Assembly (NCBI GenBank): GCA_947496865.1
Contig: CANMEE010000002.1
Coordinates: forward strand, 124,001 to 188,000
DNA length: 64,000 nt
From: an uncultured Sphingomonadaceae bacterium
GTDB lineage: Bacteria; Pseudomonadota; Alphaproteobacteria; Sphingomonadales; Sphingomonadaceae
Direction: 5' to 3'
Shown in pieces: positions 60,588 through 64,000 of this stretch. A program made the translations under genes and the position numbers. Within the stretch, counting starts at the first letter, position 1. The number at the start of each line of letters is the position of its first letter. The notes under the pieces are model-generated. The model made no database searches and was not told where the DNA came from. It saw only the letters and a list, made by a program, of their open reading frames with translations.

Positions 60588-60773
60588 TATACCACCCTTG
60601 ATGTGTTTATATTCTGTCTATGCCATCTCTGTATTATTAAGGCAATACAGTACGGTTGTTTTTCATGCGCTTCTAGCCGTAGTTGCTGGCGCCGCCAAGG
60701 CGGATTTCAGCGTTTCTCGTGTAAGGGCATTTTTTTTCCGCCAACCTGAACAATGGCAATGGGCAAGTTAGGG

Positions 60774-60802
60774 TTGACATTGAAGGCAAATCGAAGCAAT
60801 TG
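60774..60802 (+). promoter_or_regulatory. Promoter of tRNA-Cys
   Basis: TTGACA at 60774–60779 is followed after 17 bp by CAATTG (60797–60802), about 12 bases before the tRNA 5' end. The −10 box is poor but position and the strong −35 box support it. Confidence 0.5.
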
Positions 60803-60814
60803 CGCCCCCTCTCC

Positions 60815-60888
60815 GGCCCGATGGCGGAGTGGTGACGCAGTGGATTGCAAATCCATGCACCCCGGTTCGATTCCGGGTCGGGCCTCCA
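60815..60888 (+). tRNA. tRNA-Cys(GCA)
   Basis: The 74-base gene has acceptor stem GGCCCGA/TCGGGCC, anticodon loop TTGCAAA giving GCA, T-arm CGGTTCGATTCCG, discriminator T and an encoded CCA (60886–60888). The U73 discriminator is as expected for tRNA-Cys. Confidence 0.95.
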
Positions 60889-60977
60889 GAGTATCAGCGT
60901 TCCTGAGTTACATGGCATCCAACAGCATCAATTGTGCCCACCGATCTCGCGCCGATTGTGAAAAATGTTGAGATAGC

Positions 60978-61051
60978 TGGATCCCCCGTGAGGATTCGAA
61001 CCTCAATTAACGGAGTCAGAGTCCGTGGTATTACCATTATACGACAGGGGA
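60978..61051 (-). tRNA. tRNA-Gln(CTG)
   Basis: Read on the minus strand the acceptor stem is TCCCCTG/CGGGGGA, the D-arm has CGTATAATGGTAATACC, the anticodon loop CTCTGAC gives CTG, and the T-arm is GAGGTTCGAATCCTC with CCA encoded at 60980–60978. It is convergent with tRNA-Cys. Confidence 0.94.
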
Positions 61052-61063
61052 GTGCCGGGGGCG

Positions 61064-61091
61064 CTGTAAGCCCAGCGGGATTGTGGGTCAA
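61064..61091 (-). promoter_or_regulatory. Promoter of tRNA-Gln
   Basis: On the minus strand TTGACC (61091–61086), a 16-bp spacer and TTACAG (61069–61064) lie 12 bases before the tRNA-Gln 5' end. It resembles the other two tRNA promoters in the window. Confidence 0.55.
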
Positions 61092-61221
61092 GGTTTTTCA
61101 AATGCTCAAGCGGATAGCTATGTTTGACGCTAAACTCTTGCACATTGATTGAGCCGCGGTTATCTCTGTGTACAAGTACCGGCGGTATTATCCGATCCGG
61201 AGAAATATAAGAGTAACGGTC

Positions 61222-62334
61222 ATGGCGGATGAAGCATCCCCATCGCCGCAACGACAGAACGGCGGAAAATCGGCACGCACGGACCGCCCGAAACATGCGG
61301 CGACATATAAAAATGGGAGTCGAAATGCGTCTCCTGCTCGGCAGAATGGTGCCCGTTGGCCCAAATTGCGATCTTATGCAGCAATTGATTTGGGTACAAA
61401 TAATTGCCGATTATTGGTCGCCAAACCTTCGTCAGATGGATTCATTGTCACCGACGCCTTTTCCCGCGTTGTCCGATTGGGCGAGGGACTGGTTGAAACT
61501 GGACGCATCAGCAACCGTGCGATGGACCGGGCCGTCGCGGCATTGTCCATCTGTGCCGATAAGCTAAGGCGGCGCAATGTGACTCTTGCCAGGTCCGTGG
61601 CCACAGAGGCTTGCCGCCGCGCAAGTAACGGCGAAAAATTTATTGACCGTGTGAGGCAGGAAACAGGTATCGCTCTCGATATCATCACCGCTGAAGAGGA
61701 AGCGCGGCTCGCCGTTCTGGGATGCCAGATTTTGCTGGAACCGGGCGAAGGGCCTGCCTTGATTTTCGATATTGGCGGCGGTTCGACAGAGCTCGTGCTG
61801 GTTGATACGTCAGGCGCGGCTCCCGAGATTATCGATTGGTTGAGCGCGCCATGGGGCGTTGTCTCACTCACCGAGAGCGAGAAATATGATGGCAATGACG
61901 CGTCGGCCCGCGAGCAAGCTTATGCCAATATGCGCGCCCGTGTGACACAGAGCTTTGCGGAATTTGCCAGTGGCTTGCCGCTATCCGACAACAGCGATTA
62001 TCGGTTGCTCGGAACGAGTGGAACGGTAACAACGCTTGCGAGCCTGCATCTTAAACTCCCTCATTATGACCGCAAAGTCATTGACGGTTTGATTGTCCCG
62101 GCGGATTCAATGCGAGACATTAGTGCAATGCTCGCAGCATGTTCACCGGACGAGCGCGCAGCGATTCCCTGTATCGGCAAAGAGCGTGCTGACTTGGTTG
62201 TTGGCGGCTGCGCGATACTTGATTCCATTCTCGACATCTGGCCAGCCAGTCGTGTCGGTGTGGCCGATCGCGGGATCAGAGAAGGCATATTGCGGTCGCT
62301 GATGTCATCTAACGAACGAAAGCGCCGATCATGA
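61222..62334 (+). CDS. Ppx/GppA-family exopolyphosphatase/pppGpp phosphatase
   Basis: I use ATG 61222 (370 residues); a start at 61168 would also be possible. A disordered basic N-terminus (about 1–45) precedes the actin-like fold: YAAIDLGTNNCRLLVAKPS, VTDAFSRVVRLGEGLVETG, the DIITAEEEARLAVLGCQ segment and IFDIGGGSTELVLVDT, with a C-terminal LGTSGTVTTLASL. Without the HD domain of long Ppx, this is the short form. It hydrolyses polyphosphate or the pppGpp γ-phosphate. rlmE follows after 13 bp. Confidence 0.92.
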   Translation: MADEASPSPQRQNGGKSARTDRPKHAATYKNGSRNASPARQNGARWPKLRSYAAIDLGTNNCRLLVAKPSSDGFIVTDAFSRVVRLGEGLVETGRISNRAMDRAVAALSICADKLRRRNVTLARSVATEACRRASNGEKFIDRVRQETGIALDIITAEEEARLAVLGCQILLEPGEGPALIFDIGGGSTELVLVDTSGAAPEIIDWLSAPWGVVSLTESEKYDGNDASAREQAYANMRARVTQSFAEFASGLPLSDNSDYRLLGTSGTVTTLASLHLKLPHYDRKVIDGLIVPADSMRDISAMLAACSPDERAAIPCIGKERADLVVGGCAILDSILDIWPASRVGVADRGIREGILRSLMSSNERKRRS

Positions 62335-62347
62335 ACAGGGCAGCAAT

Positions 62348-63022
62348 ATGAGTAGAGGCAGATCAGGACAAAGAGAGCGAGTGAAGACCGCCAAAGGTCG
62401 GAAAATCGGGTCTACGCGTTGGTTGGAGCGGCAACTGAATGATCCTTATGTCAAACAGGCAAAGGCCGACGGCTATCGTTCGCGAGCGGCTTACAAGATA
62501 TTGGAGCTGGACGAACGCTTTAAATTTGTTCGTAAAGCCAAAGCGGTGGTCGATTTGGGTATAGCGCCGGGCGGCTGGGCACAGGTCATCCGCAAATTTG
62601 TTCCGAAAGCAAAGATCGTTGGGATCGATATATTGCCGGTAGATGCCATTGAAGGCGTCACGATTTTTGAAATGGATTTCATGGATGACAGCGCGCCAGA
62701 TAAGCTAATCGACGCGCTGGGCTGTGCCCCCGATCTCGTTTTGTCGGATATGGCGGCAAATACCGTGGGACATCAACAGACGGACCATTTGCGCACTATG
62801 GGACTGGTCGAGGCAGGGGCCTATTTTGCAGTCGAAAATTTGCAAGAAGGTGGAGCATTTGTCGCCAAGGTTCTGGCTGGTGGAACAGATAATGATCTGC
62901 TTGCCTTGCTTAAAAAGCATTTCAAAACGGTGAAACATGCGAAACCGCCTGCAAGCCGCAAAGGGTCTTCCGAATGGTATGTCGTCGCACAAGGCTTCAA
63001 AGGGCGGCCGGAAAGCGAATAA
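62348..63022 (+). CDS. rlmE: 23S rRNA (uridine2552-2'-O)-methyltransferase RlmE
   Basis: The 224-residue protein has a basic N-terminus, RSRAAYKILELDERFKF (K of the KDKE tetrad), VVDLGIAPGGWAQVI as SAM loop, LVLSDMAANTVGHQQTDH (D) and FVAKVLAGG (K) with the final E in KGSSEWYVVAQGFKG. This is RrmJ/FtsJ, which methylates U2552 in the A loop. It is in an operon with ppx/gppA, as often in Alphaproteobacteria. Confidence 0.96.
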   Translation: MSRGRSGQRERVKTAKGRKIGSTRWLERQLNDPYVKQAKADGYRSRAAYKILELDERFKFVRKAKAVVDLGIAPGGWAQVIRKFVPKAKIVGIDILPVDAIEGVTIFEMDFMDDSAPDKLIDALGCAPDLVLSDMAANTVGHQQTDHLRTMGLVEAGAYFAVENLQEGGAFVAKVLAGGTDNDLLALLKKHFKTVKHAKPPASRKGSSEWYVVAQGFKGRPESE

Positions 63023-63055
63023 ATCCCGGTTGGCGATTGCCGCCTGAGGCTAAAG

Positions 63056-63838
63056 TTATTTTGACCCGCGGGCCTTTGCGATCATCTGTTTCAAGCCATC
63101 ATAGCCGATTGCCCCGACTTCGGTTTGGTTGCCGACCACAAAGGCCGGCGTTCCGGTGAATTGCAATTTGCGCGCTATTTCGATGTTATTTTGCAGCTCT
63201 TTTTGGGCTTCCGGCGTCGCCATAAATTTACGCGCGGCGGTCATGTCGATGCCTACCTCCTTTGCGGCATTTTCGATTGTGGAAGGGGTAGGCCGTCCGG
63301 TTGCGAACATGGTTTTATGAAAGGCAAAATACTTACCCTGCTTGGCCGCGGCCAGCGCCATCAGCGCCGCATCGTTGCTAGCTTCACTTAGGATAGGAAG
63401 CTCGCGGAACACCACTTTGATATTCTTGTCTTCTTTCAAGATTCTGCCGATATCTGCCGTGGTCTGTTTGCAATATGGGCAAGCAAAGTCTGAATATTCG
63501 ACCACAATAACATCGCCATTCGGATTGCCGGCAAATGCGGCGCCAGCAAACGGTGCTTCAATGTCTTTCCGAATTTCGTTAATCGCCTGCGCCTTTTGCC
63601 GGGTTTGTAATATCTCGACGGCTTCAGGAATGATTTCGGGATTTTTGAGAATATAGTCGCGGACAATGGCTTCGATCGCTGCTTGTTCCTTGCTATCAAT
63701 ACCTGCTGCTAGGGCCGCTTGTGCAGCATCGTCGCTTGCCGAGATACTACCCATCTGCATGAACCAGACGGCCGCAGCCGCTGCTATGGCCAAACTGCCA
63801 CCTGCCATAATCATCCACTTCCTGTTTGTATTTTCCAC
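63056..63838 (-). CDS. DsbA-family thioredoxin-like protein
   Basis: I start it at GTG 63838 after GGAAGA (260 residues). One N-terminal anchor helix (MIMAGGSLAIAAAAAVWFM) is followed by a helical region (EAIVRDYILKNPEIIPEAVEIL) and a thioredoxin domain with VVEYSDFACPYCKQTTADIG, the CPYC active site, and the cis-proline in FTGTPAFVVG. It is of the ScsC/DsbG-like Com1 type and should act in the periplasm on disulfides. Confidence 0.92.
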   Translation of the reverse strand: MENTNRKWMIMAGGSLAIAAAAAVWFMQMGSISASDDAAQAALAAGIDSKEQAAIEAIVRDYILKNPEIIPEAVEILQTRQKAQAINEIRKDIEAPFAGAAFAGNPNGDVIVVEYSDFACPYCKQTTADIGRILKEDKNIKVVFRELPILSEASNDAALMALAAAKQGKYFAFHKTMFATGRPTPSTIENAAKEVGIDMTAARKFMATPEAQKELQNNIEIARKLQFTGTPAFVVGNQTEVGAIGYDGLKQMIAKARGSK

Positions 63839-63934
63839 GTTCTTCCAATTCAAAAAACAAAGCTTCCTTGTCGGAGCTTCGTCCACTTGTCCACATTTGT
63901 TACAGATGTTGAACGAATATCGCCTGCCGGATGG

Positions 63935-64000
63935 TTACCGACGGCGTCGGTCTGACCGTTCAAATTCGTTCTTTGCGATTAGAGAAATATCCTGCGCACG
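63935..64000 (-). CDS. Possible 3' end of a gene entering from the right
   Basis: On the minus strand only one frame stays open from the window edge, reading RAQDISLIAKNEFERSDRRR and ending at TAA 63937–63935. Too little is visible to identify it; it may also be chance. Confidence 0.25.
   Translation of the reverse strand, partial: RAQDISLIAKNEFERSDRRRR

Overview
The window looks like chromosomal DNA of a sphingomonad alphaproteobacterium, probably Sphingomonadaceae of the Sphingopyxis/Sphingorhabdus type. This is inferred from gene content: a rsmI–yraN–gshB cluster, hrcA–grpE next to rph–rdgB, a PopZ/DUF2497 gene, a Pcm-like methyltransferase upstream of a TolC-type gene, and a TonB-dependent receptor next to a TPR-sulfotransferase. 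GC content is moderate. No rRNA, CRISPR array or complete insertion sequence was seen.

Layout. 1–2001: rsmI (5' end outside the window), yraN-like gene, gshB. 2063–3464: a marR–monooxygenase–cytochrome b561 operon behind a palindromic promoter. 3579–7812: xerC, hemW, a CAP-domain lipoprotein with a Pro/Thr/Ala repeat, rdgB and rph. 7910–10286: hrcA, grpE and a PadR regulator. 10290–15153: GNAT enzyme, GntP permease, glycine-zipper lipoprotein, methyltransferase and BCCT transporter. 15150–19849: TPR-sulfotransferase and TonB receptor. 20101–24100: a small accessory zone. It holds a TetR gene divergent from a peroxiredoxin-like/DoxX-like/NTF2-like operon, then orphan genes separated by copies of a hairpin repeat. 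24262–29942: OmpA-like protein, molybdopterin oxidoreductase, SDR, DUF2461 protein and ExbD.

30212–39978 is a genomic island of about 9.7 kb integrated at the 3' end of tRNA-Leu(CAG). It has a near-perfect att repeat at both ends, an integrase beside the tRNA, and paired TGGCCCCCAA boxes just inside each end that look like integrase arm sites. Its cargo is a type III restriction–modification pair (mod, res), a translationally coupled membrane-anchored protein, a divergent GIY-YIG protein, a second tyrosine-recombinase cassette (excisionase, zinc-ribbon HTH protein, recombinase) and an orphan gene.

40368–64000: a GST/DSBA-isomerase/enoyl-CoA hydratase operon facing a thioesterase–MFS pair, NfrB-like and NfrA-like envelope genes, a TauE/SafE–TIGR02186 pair, a HerA-like ATPase, a GxxExxY gene with a decayed tandem copy, valS carrying an in-frame palindromic insertion, a second crotonase, an S9 peptidase, popZ, a TolC-family gene, a Pcm-like gene, tRNA-Cys, tRNA-Gln, ppx/gppA, rlmE and a DsbA-like thioredoxin.

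The least explained items are the island's accessory proteins, the intergenic hairpin family, the palindrome inside valS, and the GxxExxY unit with its inverted-repeat ends. All functional statements come from reading the translated sequence; no database search was possible.
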